This document shows, piece after piece, positions 1 to 6,934 of a stretch of 10,711 nt of DNA. Position 1 is the first letter of the stretch. Each line of letters begins with the position of its first letter. The notes beneath the pieces were generated by a model that saw only the letters and a program-made list of their open reading frames with translations, was not told the DNA's origin and ran no database searches. The DNA lies in the NCBI GenBank assembly GCA_031424495.1, contig JANPHP010000532.1, forward strand, positions 1-10,711, written 5' to 3'. Both the position numbers and the translations under genes were made by a program. Source of the stretch: JADKCL01 sp031424495. GTDB taxonomy: Bacteria > Bacteroidota > Bacteroidia > J057 > JADKCL01.

Positions 1-1
1 C

Positions 2-1447
2 GTGTGGCAAATGCTACAAGAAAACCCCAATCAAAAGATTCTGATCTCTTCCCAATCCCATTTGGCGGTCGACAATGCTTTGGAGCGCTTGTACAAAAAG
101 AACCTCATCCGGCCATTGCGCATCGCTGCACGCACCGGCAATGCCATCGAGCCCGAGGGCAGGCTTTACTTCCAAGAAGTCATCGAGGACTGGGCAAAGG
201 CCAGCGTCGACTCCAAAGAGGAGCGCGAAAACAAAAAGAATGCTGTCGTGGCATGGCTAGACAGGGTCGTTGAAACCATCGAAACCCAAGAACAATTTGA
301 TGCGATACAGGCCAAATGGCGCAAGCAAATCCAAGCACCCAACCCCGACATCAAAGAAATGATGAAGGACATTTATCTCCAGAATGTGAATGTTGTCGCA
401 GCGACCTGTTTGGAGTGCGGGCAAAAGGACTTCAAGAATAGGTATGCAGGCGAAGGCTTTGATTGTGTCATCGTCGACGAAGCCAGTAAGGCGACTCCCC
501 CCGAAATGTTGGTACCACTGGTCTTGGCCAAAAAGGTCGTGATCATCGGCGACCACAAGCAATTGCCGCCCATGATTGAGGAACGCAAAATCGAGGAAGT
601 TTTGCGTGAGATCGGTGAGGAAGAGTTGGCAGACGACATGGAAGCTCTGAAAACATTACAGTTTGAGAAGTTGTTTCTCGACGCTAGCGATTCTGTCAAG
701 GTCACCCTCAATACACAATACCGAATGCACGACCACATCATGCAAGTGATCAATGCATTCTATCAAGACGAGGGAGGCCTGCAATGTGGCATCAAAGAAG
801 AAATGGACAAACCGGATTTCAGCTTGCGCGGCTCTCGCTGGCATGGCCTCAGCGCTCACCCACTCATCGGCCCAGACGATCACGTGATTTGGGTGGAGGT
901 CAATTCACCAGAAATCGCTCACAACCCATCATTCAGCAATGACGGAGAGGTAGAGGCAGTGCGCAAAGTGCTCGCCTACCTACAAAAAGCCGACGGTTAT
1001 GCTGAATACCTCAAGGCTTGTAAAAAGGAGGAAGACCAAGAGATTGGCTTAGTTTCCTTTTATGGAAAGCAAGTGCAGAAGCTTCAAGACTTGGTACAAG
1101 ATTTTCAAGAGCAAGGACTCAAAATGCGCCTGCGCACAGTAGACAAGTTTCAGGGTATGGAGCGCAATATCATGATCGTATCTACAGTGCGCAGCGATAC
1201 ACAGATCACCGCCAAAGGCGACGGAGACGCTGGCAATGGCGCGCATCCGGCCAAACCACCCCGCAAAAATAGCGACATCGGGTTCGCAAAGGATTTCCGG
1301 CGTGTGAATGTCGCCTTTTCCCGTGCACGTCGCCTGCTCATCATCGTGGGCAATGAAAGCCATTTTGCCAAGCACAACGCGCTCTACAAAGACATCAAAG
1401 CCATCATCGGCCGATATGGCAGTCGCATCGACGTCACACAACTCTAA
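2..1447 (+). CDS. SF1 DNA2/NAM7/UPF1-like helicase, C-terminal part (5' end outside window)
   Basis: C-terminal part of a superfamily 1 helicase of the COG1112 / AAA_11-AAA_12 type, which unwinds DNA or RNA with ATP. Counting from the codon at base 2, the motifs are: Ia (SSQSHLAVDNA, 16-26), II/Walker B (VDEAS, 158-162), III (GDHKQLPP, 183-190), IV (QYRMH, 239-243), V (VDKFQGME, 380-387) and VI (RRVNVAFSRAR, 433-443). All these residues look intact, so the enzyme is probably active. Motif I (Walker A) and anything N-terminal to it must lie left of the window; the GTG at base 2 is an internal codon, not a start. A Gly/Lys-rich loop lies between motifs V and VI. The stop is followed 11 bp later by the next start. 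Family assignment is firm. Whether the substrate is RNA or DNA, and whether an extra N-terminal domain (such as the kinase of Mokosh type I helicases) exists, cannot be seen. Confidence 0.93.
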   Translation: MWQMLQENPNQKILISSQSHLAVDNALERLYKKNLIRPLRIAARTGNAIEPEGRLYFQEVIEDWAKASVDSKEERENKKNAVVAWLDRVVETIETQEQFDAIQAKWRKQIQAPNPDIKEMMKDIYLQNVNVVAATCLECGQKDFKNRYAGEGFDCVIVDEASKATPPEMLVPLVLAKKVVIIGDHKQLPPMIEERKIEEVLREIGEEELADDMEALKTLQFEKLFLDASDSVKVTLNTQYRMHDHIMQVINAFYQDEGGLQCGIKEEMDKPDFSLRGSRWHGLSAHPLIGPDDHVIWVEVNSPEIAHNPSFSNDGEVEAVRKVLAYLQKADGYAEYLKACKKEEDQEIGLVSFYGKQVQKLQDLVQDFQEQGLKMRLRTVDKFQGMERNIMIVSTVRSDTQITAKGDGDAGNGAHPAKPPRKNSDIGFAKDFRRVNVAFSRARRLLIIVGNESHFAKHNALYKDIKAIIGRYGSRIDVTQL

Positions 1448-1458
1448 AAAGGATCAGC

Positions 1459-3591
1459 ATGCTATTGGATCAAACTCATACAGAAGATGCCGCCTTCGCG
1501 GCCGCATGGAAAGCATTGGAAACCGAGCGTGCGCTCACCGAGCGGCTCGTCGCCGTGGTCTCCTTACCTTGGTACTACGCCCGGGTGAAATTCACCGGAA
1601 AAGGTACCCGCAAACAGGCATTTGAGCTCCTCGACGAAATCATCTGCGGCCTACTCCTGGTGGAGGATGGCCTCAGTGGCGACCAGATGCGCAACCTGCT
1701 TGGTCTGCAGGACGATCTAGGAGAGCGAGCCTTTGAAACCATGTTGCGGCCCTTGCAAGGCAATATGGTCTTGGGCGACAACAGCTACTATGCCCTCTCC
1801 GATCAGGGACGCATCTACGCTAAAGCCGGCTCCAAATACAAGCCTTACCGTGATCCATTTGAAGTGATTGTAGACATGAGTGACAGCCGCAATCCCAAGG
1901 TAAAGGAGGTGCATGCTACCATCGGTAAGACCAAAGTCGTCGGCCCCGAGGATGGCATCAACATAGGCAAAATGCAAGAGTCCTTGCAAAAGTACTTTGC
2001 CAGCATCGCCACGCTCCTACCCTACGTGCAGGCCCAAACCCCCAACATGCACCTGCCAGAAAAAGGGTTTTACCTTGAGCAAGCCCAACTGGAAAACACA
2101 CGCTTTGAGACCTGCAACCTTTGGGTGGGTATTTTTGAAGATTTGGAAACGCATACCTGCTTTTACGAAGCGCTGCTGCAAGAGGGGCTTAAGCCCTTAC
2201 CTACCATTTCCCAAGTGCTATCTGACCCTGCACGCAAAGATTTGCACGACAGGATAGCCGTGGCAGTGGCCAAGCAATGCGCCGACGAGCTCGTGCAAGA
2301 CTCCCCGCCACACGCGCAAGTCCAAGATGAGTTATGGCTGTTGGAAAAAGCAAAAACCCTCGACGAGATTCCTGAGCCACAGCTACAAGCCGCTGTGGCC
2401 ACCATCTTGGATGAACGCAAGACCTTTTCCACCCAAGCTTTTGAAGATGAAATCGATCAGATTTCCAAGGCTTGCAAGGGCGAGCTGTGGATCATCTCAC
2501 CATGGATCAAACCAGCCGCATTTGAAAAGCGCCGCATCCAAATCGAGCGCCTGCTCAAAAATGGTTGCAAGGTGTTCATAGGCTATTCCGCCCCCCATGA
2601 ACGCGGCGTGGAGATGGTCGATACTGCGTTGCTGAGCAGACTATCGGTCATGCAAAGTGCGCATCCACAACTATTTGTCGCAGAGCTGCCCCAGTTTCAT
2701 GAGAAACTCATGTATGCCGACCACGGCAATGGCAAGCGCTACGAATACACAGGCAGCTTCAACGTCTTGTCGTTTGCAATCGGCAACCAAAACAAGATCG
2801 GTCGCGAAAACATGCGCCGCTTGCAATGGGGAACGGATTCTCAACACAATTATGACTACCAACATGCTGCTTTTACAGCCCACTACCAAACCAAATTGAA
2901 AAGGGCTCTAGATAACTTCCCGCATGCTATCGCCCAAGACAGATCGGCAATTGCGATCTTCCAAAAAGACCTGAATCGGCTAGGCGCGGATTTCAATTCC
3001 TTCTTTCAATACATCGGTGGCAAAAATGAGGTAGAATTTGCACACCAAGTGAATCTATTAGGAGAACGGCTGGAGACCGCAAAAAAGGATTGGATCGGCC
3101 TCAAAATCCAAGAGGATATGCAAGCCTTCAGCAAAATTGCATCGCTTGCGCCAGCATCAGCAAAGGACGCTGTCAAGAAGGCAGCCGATCGCATCGCAGA
3201 AATTGGGCTCACTCCTGCCCTCCTTGCAAATGAACTGAATGCATTGAAGTCGCTTTGCGAAACCAAGGCTTTCCGCTTTGATTTGGAGGCATTGCGCAAA
3301 AAGATCGACTCCCATGAAATTCAATGGATTGCAAGTGACGAAGTGCGTTATGAAAAAGAGCTTGGGCGCATGAGGCAGGCCTATCCCCTAGCCATCCTCG
3401 CTGAGCTAGCCGCCTTACAGGCCGGGATTGAAACGCAAATCCTGGAAAAATCACAGCGCATGGCCCTCAAGATCGTCGACAAAATCGACCTGCCAGATCC
3501 CTCAGTCAATCCCAAAAGTCCCAATGCCCAGAACTCGCATTCCCAAAAATCCAACTCCAAGAACTCCAAAAAGAAAAATAAAAAACGCTGA
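1459..3591 (+). CDS. PLD-family (HKD) putative nuclease with winged-helix-like N-terminus and basic tail
   Basis: A 710-residue protein with a phospholipase-D-like phosphodiesterase domain at about 325-460. It shows an ELWIISPW strand (W344, P348-W349), the catalytic pattern H414-x-K416-x4-D421, and G432-S433-x-N435. Only one HxK motif is visible, so an active site would need dimerisation, as in single-motif PLD nucleases. Residues about 60-135 look winged-helix-like (SGDQMRNLLGL, then YALSDQGR). Residues about 480-690 are mostly charged and helical. The last ~35 residues are rich in Lys, Ser and Asn and end in KKKNKKR, which suggests nucleic-acid contact. ATG 1459 is chosen because AAAAAGGA at 1446-1453 sits at proper spacing, overlapping the end of the helicase stop. 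Being 11 bp behind the helicase, it is probably its partner: COG1112 helicase plus PLD nuclease is the Mokosh pairing. The PLD fold is well supported; nuclease activity and defence role are inferred. Confidence 0.85.
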   Translation: MLLDQTHTEDAAFAAAWKALETERALTERLVAVVSLPWYYARVKFTGKGTRKQAFELLDEIICGLLLVEDGLSGDQMRNLLGLQDDLGERAFETMLRPLQGNMVLGDNSYYALSDQGRIYAKAGSKYKPYRDPFEVIVDMSDSRNPKVKEVHATIGKTKVVGPEDGINIGKMQESLQKYFASIATLLPYVQAQTPNMHLPEKGFYLEQAQLENTRFETCNLWVGIFEDLETHTCFYEALLQEGLKPLPTISQVLSDPARKDLHDRIAVAVAKQCADELVQDSPPHAQVQDELWLLEKAKTLDEIPEPQLQAAVATILDERKTFSTQAFEDEIDQISKACKGELWIISPWIKPAAFEKRRIQIERLLKNGCKVFIGYSAPHERGVEMVDTALLSRLSVMQSAHPQLFVAELPQFHEKLMYADHGNGKRYEYTGSFNVLSFAIGNQNKIGRENMRRLQWGTDSQHNYDYQHAAFTAHYQTKLKRALDNFPHAIAQDRSAIAIFQKDLNRLGADFNSFFQYIGGKNEVEFAHQVNLLGERLETAKKDWIGLKIQEDMQAFSKIASLAPASAKDAVKKAADRIAEIGLTPALLANELNALKSLCETKAFRFDLEALRKKIDSHEIQWIASDEVRYEKELGRMRQAYPLAILAELAALQAGIETQILEKSQRMALKIVDKIDLPDPSVNPKSPNAQNSHSQKSNSKNSKKKNKKR

Positions 3592-3596
3592 ATACA

Positions 3597-4247
3597 ATGT
3601 CCTGTTTTGAACAATCTACTTTTTTGCAAAATGTCGGCATTATCGATCAGCAACTCCTGATCCAAGCCTGCACTACTCTCCAGTGGAGGGCGGAGACTCT
3701 AGGGAATGAACTACGTGTGTTTCCTCCCGAGAACTTGCTGACTTATTTCCAAGGCGAACCCGCATTGCGCGTGCGAGGCAATACCATCATCTGGAACAGC
3801 TATTTCCAAAAAGATGGCGTCCAAAAGGCAGATGCATTGCGGCAAGCCTATCTGCAAGCCTACCGTGTAATGCGTGTGCAATATGCGCTCGAAGCCATCG
3901 TCACCGCATTTCACAAGATCGGCTTCTCTCGCCTCGACGACTTCCAATTCCAACCCAATGACCAGGAGAAACACCGCTTTTTCATGAAAGGTCGCTCCAA
4001 GTTACAAGGCGAATCCGAACCCACAGCCACCATACAATTCACGATTCTGGCAGACGGTACCGTGCGCACGTCGAGTGATTACATACCCGAGGATGTCCAT
4101 GTATTGGCCGATCAAGCCATGGCTGTGCTCGAGGGTGCCTTTGGCAATCCCAGAAGCATCCAACCCAAAGACATTCCTGCCAAATACCGCAACAAGGCAT
4201 TTTGCCACCGTCAAGACGTCATTGAACTTAGACAAGGAAAAAAATGA
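3597..4247 (+). CDS. DUF1257 (Ycf35)-like / DUF2997-like fusion protein
   Basis: A 216-residue soluble protein without signal peptide or membrane segment. The first ~133 residues resemble DUF1257 (Ycf35 family): an MSxF opening, a strand, then the conserved run around residues 80-112 (LRQAYLQAYRVM ending in KIGF) like the family's 'Y...v...a...GF' segment. Residues 143-183 (TATIQFTILADGTVR, then VLEGAFG) resemble DUF2997, normally a separate small protein of form 'I-x-F-x-I-x-x-DGTV ... ALG'. From memory, genes for DUF1257, DUF2997 and Ycf46-like AAA+ proteins often lie together, and the next gene here is such an ATPase. This supports the reading, but the similarity is weak and judged by eye. 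It starts 5 bp after the PLD gene and its stop overlaps the next start by ATGA (4244-4247), which suggests translational coupling. No catalytic motif is visible; an adaptor or regulator of the ATPase is possible. The gene is certain, the domain names tentative. Confidence 0.7.
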   Translation: MSCFEQSTFLQNVGIIDQQLLIQACTTLQWRAETLGNELRVFPPENLLTYFQGEPALRVRGNTIIWNSYFQKDGVQKADALRQAYLQAYRVMRVQYALEAIVTAFHKIGFSRLDDFQFQPNDQEKHRFFMKGRSKLQGESEPTATIQFTILADGTVRTSSDYIPEDVHVLADQAMAVLEGAFGNPRSIQPKDIPAKYRNKAFCHRQDVIELRQGKK

Positions 4248-5839
4248 ATCCCAACGCTACTTTTTTCAAAAACTTAGAAGACTTGTTTCAAGCCCGGTAT
4301 CCAATCATCTACTTGGAAACCAGCGAATTTGAACGGGTCTATCGGCATCTCAAGGAGTTGGCTAGCAAGGGTAACTACGATCTGCTCAACTGGAACTTTG
4401 TCGATGGCCTGCGCAAGCAGGACTTGAAATCGACCAAGTTCTCACAAGTCGGAGACAACATCCGCGAACCAGAGGCCGTGATGCAAGAAATCTCCAAAAG
4501 CCAAGATCGACCCCAAAACGAAATCTATGTGCTCGAGGGGGCTCACGATTTCATTCAAGAGCGCGAAGTCAAGATTTGGCTGCGCAAGTTTGGCGAGGAC
4601 CTCAAGTTTGCCAAGGCAAAAAAGCATATTGTGCTGCTCTCGCCTGTTCGCACGCTTCCCAAGGAATTGGAAAAATTCCTCACTGTGCTCGACCTACCCT
4701 TGCCCTCGCGCACAGAGCTCGGTACCGCCCTGAATCAAGTTGTCACTGACGCCAAAACCGAATTGGCGCCCGAGCTGAGGGACCAATTGATCTCGGCAGC
4801 CATGGGCATGACCGAGTCAGAAGCTGACCTTGCCTACTGCCTCGCTTGGGCCAAGTGCAAGCTCGCCGACGGCTCCACCGACGTCGTCATGAAGGAAAAG
4901 GAGCAGATCGTGAAAAAGAGCGGCATCCTTGAATTCTATCCCCAATCCGAACGGCTAGAGGACGTCGGCGGCTTGGATCACCTCAAGCAATGGCTAGACA
5001 AACGGGGCATGGCCTTCAGCGCCAATGCACGGCAGTTCAGGCTCTCAGAGCCCAAAGGCATCCTCTTGCTGGGCGTACCGGGTTGCGGCAAAAGCCTCAC
5101 TGCAAAGGCCATTGCCTCCATGTGGAAAATGCCACTCGTGCGCCTCGACATTGGCAAGGTCTTCGAGGGTTTGGTGGGTAGCAGTGAAAGCAACATCCGA
5201 TTGGCCATCAAGACCGCCGAGGCCGTCGCACCCTGCATATTGTGGATTGACGAAATCGAAAAAGGGCTTGCCGGCACCGGCTCAAGTGGCAGCACCGATA
5301 GCGGCGTTACTGCAAGGGTATTTTCCTCACTGCTTACTTGGATGCAGGAAAAAAGCAGCCCTGTCTTCATCGTCGCCACTGCCAACGGCATCGAAAACCT
5401 GCCCCCAGAACTCTTGCGCAAAGGGCGATTCGACGGCATCTTTTTTGTCGACTTGCCCACCGAAGAGGAACGCAAAGCCATCTTTGCCATCCACCTGCGC
5501 AACAAAGGTCAAGATCCCAAGCAGTTTTCCCTAGACCTGCTCAGCAGCAAGGCCATCGGCTTCAACGGTGCCGAGATCGCCGAGGTCGTGAACGACGCTC
5601 TGTTCACCGCCTTTTCAGAAGACCCGGTGAAGCCCAAATTGCAGCTCAAGCATCTCATCGACGCCATCGTGAGCACCGTGATCCTAGCCACCACCATGCG
5701 TGAGCGCATCGAATTCCTCCGCAATTGGGCTAGGCACCGCGCCCTTCCTGCCGGCAAAGAAAACACAGAAGAACTTCCCACTCAAGTGCTAGTCTTAGCC
5801 CCCCAAGAAAAGAAACGCAACCGCGATTTGGAGGGATAG
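4244..5839 (+). CDS. Ycf46-like AAA+ ATPase
   Basis: A 531-residue AAA+ ATPase. The N-terminal ~200 residues match the Ycf46-type opening (LFQARYPIIYLET, about 14-26, as in 'ARYPLIYI' of that family). The AAA+ module runs from about 235: Walker A GVPGCGKS (277-284), Walker B ILWIDEIEKGL (332-342), sensor-1 region ATANGIENLPPELL (378-391, N381), and the arginine-finger region RKGRFD (392-397). A helical lid follows with the GFNGAEIAEVVNDALF segment. All ATPase residues are present. Ycf46 is a plastid/cyanobacterial ORF with many bacterial relatives; its biochemical role is poorly defined. The ATG at 4244 overlaps the upstream stop and follows AAGGAAAAAA (4234-4243), a good ribosome site. As last gene of the operon it probably works with the DUF1257/DUF2997-like protein, perhaps remodelling the helicase-PLD pair; this last point is inference. 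Confidence 0.9.
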   Translation: MNPNATFFKNLEDLFQARYPIIYLETSEFERVYRHLKELASKGNYDLLNWNFVDGLRKQDLKSTKFSQVGDNIREPEAVMQEISKSQDRPQNEIYVLEGAHDFIQEREVKIWLRKFGEDLKFAKAKKHIVLLSPVRTLPKELEKFLTVLDLPLPSRTELGTALNQVVTDAKTELAPELRDQLISAAMGMTESEADLAYCLAWAKCKLADGSTDVVMKEKEQIVKKSGILEFYPQSERLEDVGGLDHLKQWLDKRGMAFSANARQFRLSEPKGILLLGVPGCGKSLTAKAIASMWKMPLVRLDIGKVFEGLVGSSESNIRLAIKTAEAVAPCILWIDEIEKGLAGTGSSGSTDSGVTARVFSSLLTWMQEKSSPVFIVATANGIENLPPELLRKGRFDGIFFVDLPTEEERKAIFAIHLRNKGQDPKQFSLDLLSSKAIGFNGAEIAEVVNDALFTAFSEDPVKPKLQLKHLIDAIVSTVILATTMRERIEFLRNWARHRALPAGKENTEELPTQVLVLAPQEKKRNRDLEG

Positions 5840-5901
5840 GGGGGCTGATATTCGCATGCCTTTTAATCTTCCAATCGATACTCGTTTTTCAAAAATATAT
5901 C
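5840..5901. other. 62-bp spacer between AAA+ gene and nucleotidyltransferase gene
   Basis: The spacer opens with a G run (GGGGGG) right after the stop and becomes AT-rich near the next ATG (TTTTTCAAAAATATATC). I see no good hairpin with a T tract and no TAnnTTTG promoter element. Readthrough from the operon is possible but not shown. No Shine-Dalgarno precedes the nucleotidyltransferase; an A/T-rich leader instead is common in Bacteroidota. Confidence 0.4.
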
Positions 5902-6777
5902 ATGAAATCTAAAACAGAACAGTCGGAATATCTAGAAATGTGCCTGAGGTCCTATTATATGGCACATCGCAAAGAACATCAGACCTTTTACAGGGAGAAG
6001 CGCGATCAAGTAATAGCGACCTTACAAGACAATTTCCAAGGTATGCTTGCCGACAAAATCATCATGTCGGGATCATTGAAGAAGTCCACTGAACTCAACA
6101 CCAATTTCGATGTGGACTTGATTGTTCCATTCCGCCACGACGCTTTTACACTTGATAACATGGCTGCCCAAGTCTACGAAGTCCTGGAAGATTCATTTGC
6201 ACACAAATTGAGGTGGGTGGTACGTGATCAGCGTGTCTCCGTGGGGATGATTTATAAGAAATTTGGGGGGCCATCTGTGAAAATAGATGTCGTGCCTGGT
6301 AGAGAGATTGGATTGAACGCCTACCGATGGAATCGATATCTGAAACTTTACAGTTCTGATGGGCAGACCCACTTTCAGACCAATATTCACTTACAAGTGG
6401 AGGCTTTACAGAATGCTCCCAAGGGTACTCGGCGAATTATTCGATTGCTCAAAATCTGGAAAAATCATGGCAACGGATTAAAAATCAAGTCGTTTTTCCT
6501 AGAACTTCTCGCAATTGAAGCAATGAAATATCAGCCAGCCTATCAACCAGAATTGGTGGATCAGCTGTTGCATACCCTCGCATTTATTCGGGACAATATC
6601 CAATCGATACGTCTGATCGATCCAGGCAACTCCAACAACATCGTTTCAGAAATGCTTACTGCGATGGACAAACGGAAGATTTCAAAGACTTTCGAGTCGA
6701 TGATTGCGTCGATTCAATCTCGCCCCAACGCTCTGCTGCAATTTTTCCCACCTAATTCAGAATTCTACGAAGGCTAA
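5902..6777 (+). CDS. CD-NTase / OAS-like nucleotidyltransferase
   Basis: A 291-residue nucleotidyltransferase of the pol-beta superfamily, closest in look to bacterial CD-NTases and OAS1-like enzymes. The active site reads G57-S58-L59-K60-K61, then FDVDLIVPF with D70 and D72. The third metal-binding acid is D129 (VKIDVVPG). The helical C-terminal domain shows RIIRLLKIWKNH (178-189) and LKIKSFFLELL (193-203), typical of the OAS/CD-NTase second half. It would make a cyclic or linear oligonucleotide signal if it acts like CBASS enzymes. Length fits a minimal synthase, with no transmembrane or effector domain. Its DNA is AT-richer than the operon before it (three 60-base stretches hand-counted at 45, 47 and 38% GC, against 55 and 57% in the AAA+ gene), so it may have a separate origin. 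No effector, E2-like or JAB-like gene is adjacent. It could also be a nucleotidyltransferase toxin or RNA-tailing enzyme. Confidence 0.85.
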   Translation: MKSKTEQSEYLEMCLRSYYMAHRKEHQTFYREKRDQVIATLQDNFQGMLADKIIMSGSLKKSTELNTNFDVDLIVPFRHDAFTLDNMAAQVYEVLEDSFAHKLRWVVRDQRVSVGMIYKKFGGPSVKIDVVPGREIGLNAYRWNRYLKLYSSDGQTHFQTNIHLQVEALQNAPKGTRRIIRLLKIWKNHGNGLKIKSFFLELLAIEAMKYQPAYQPELVDQLLHTLAFIRDNIQSIRLIDPGNSNNIVSEMLTAMDKRKISKTFESMIASIQSRPNALLQFFPPNSEFYEG

Positions 6778-6934
6778 ACCCGATGACAAAATGAATACGA
6801 TTACCTTCAATTCCGATATCATCACCTTCATCCTTGCTAGGTCATTGATTCTGGGAGGGTTTGAATTGAGACTTCAGCAACCAAAGGCACCTTGCCGTTT
6901 TTTGATTCCCCCAAAATACCAGCCACCCACCGCG
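6778..6934. other. Convergent intergenic region
   Basis: This is the 157-bp stretch between the ends of the plus-strand nucleotidyltransferase and the minus-strand secreted-protein gene. An open frame starting at ATG 6791 has no ribosome site, no recognisable domain, and runs antisense into the T9SS protein, so I do not call it a gene. The only structure I see is the hairpin listed separately. Confidence 0.5.
6883..6903 (+). terminator. Possible intrinsic terminator after the nucleotidyltransferase gene
   Basis: GGCA (6886-6889), a 3-base loop and TGCC (6893-6896) form a short stem. It can be extended by AAA/TTT pairs past one bulged G, and six T follow at 6898-6903. It lies between convergent genes where a terminator is expected. 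The stem is short, so the call is tentative. Confidence 0.4.

Noticed and set aside
3485..3588. Repetitive-looking DNA (recurring tcc-aa words) at the end of the PLD gene
   Set aside because: It is explained by the Pro/Asn/Ser/Lys-rich low-complexity tail it encodes; units are not regular enough to be a tandem repeat or CRISPR.
4978..5534. Long overlapping open frames on both strands inside the AAA+ gene (about 170 codons each)
   Set aside because: They lie entirely within a gene with full AAA+ motifs, show no domain of their own, and are compositional shadows of its GC-rich codons.
5871..6610. The 11-base word CCAATCGATAC at 5871-5881 and again at 6600-6610, as possible flanking direct repeats around the nucleotidyltransferase gene
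   Set aside because: The second copy lies inside the coding sequence rather than after it, and a word this short can repeat by chance; no other mobile-element signs accompany it.
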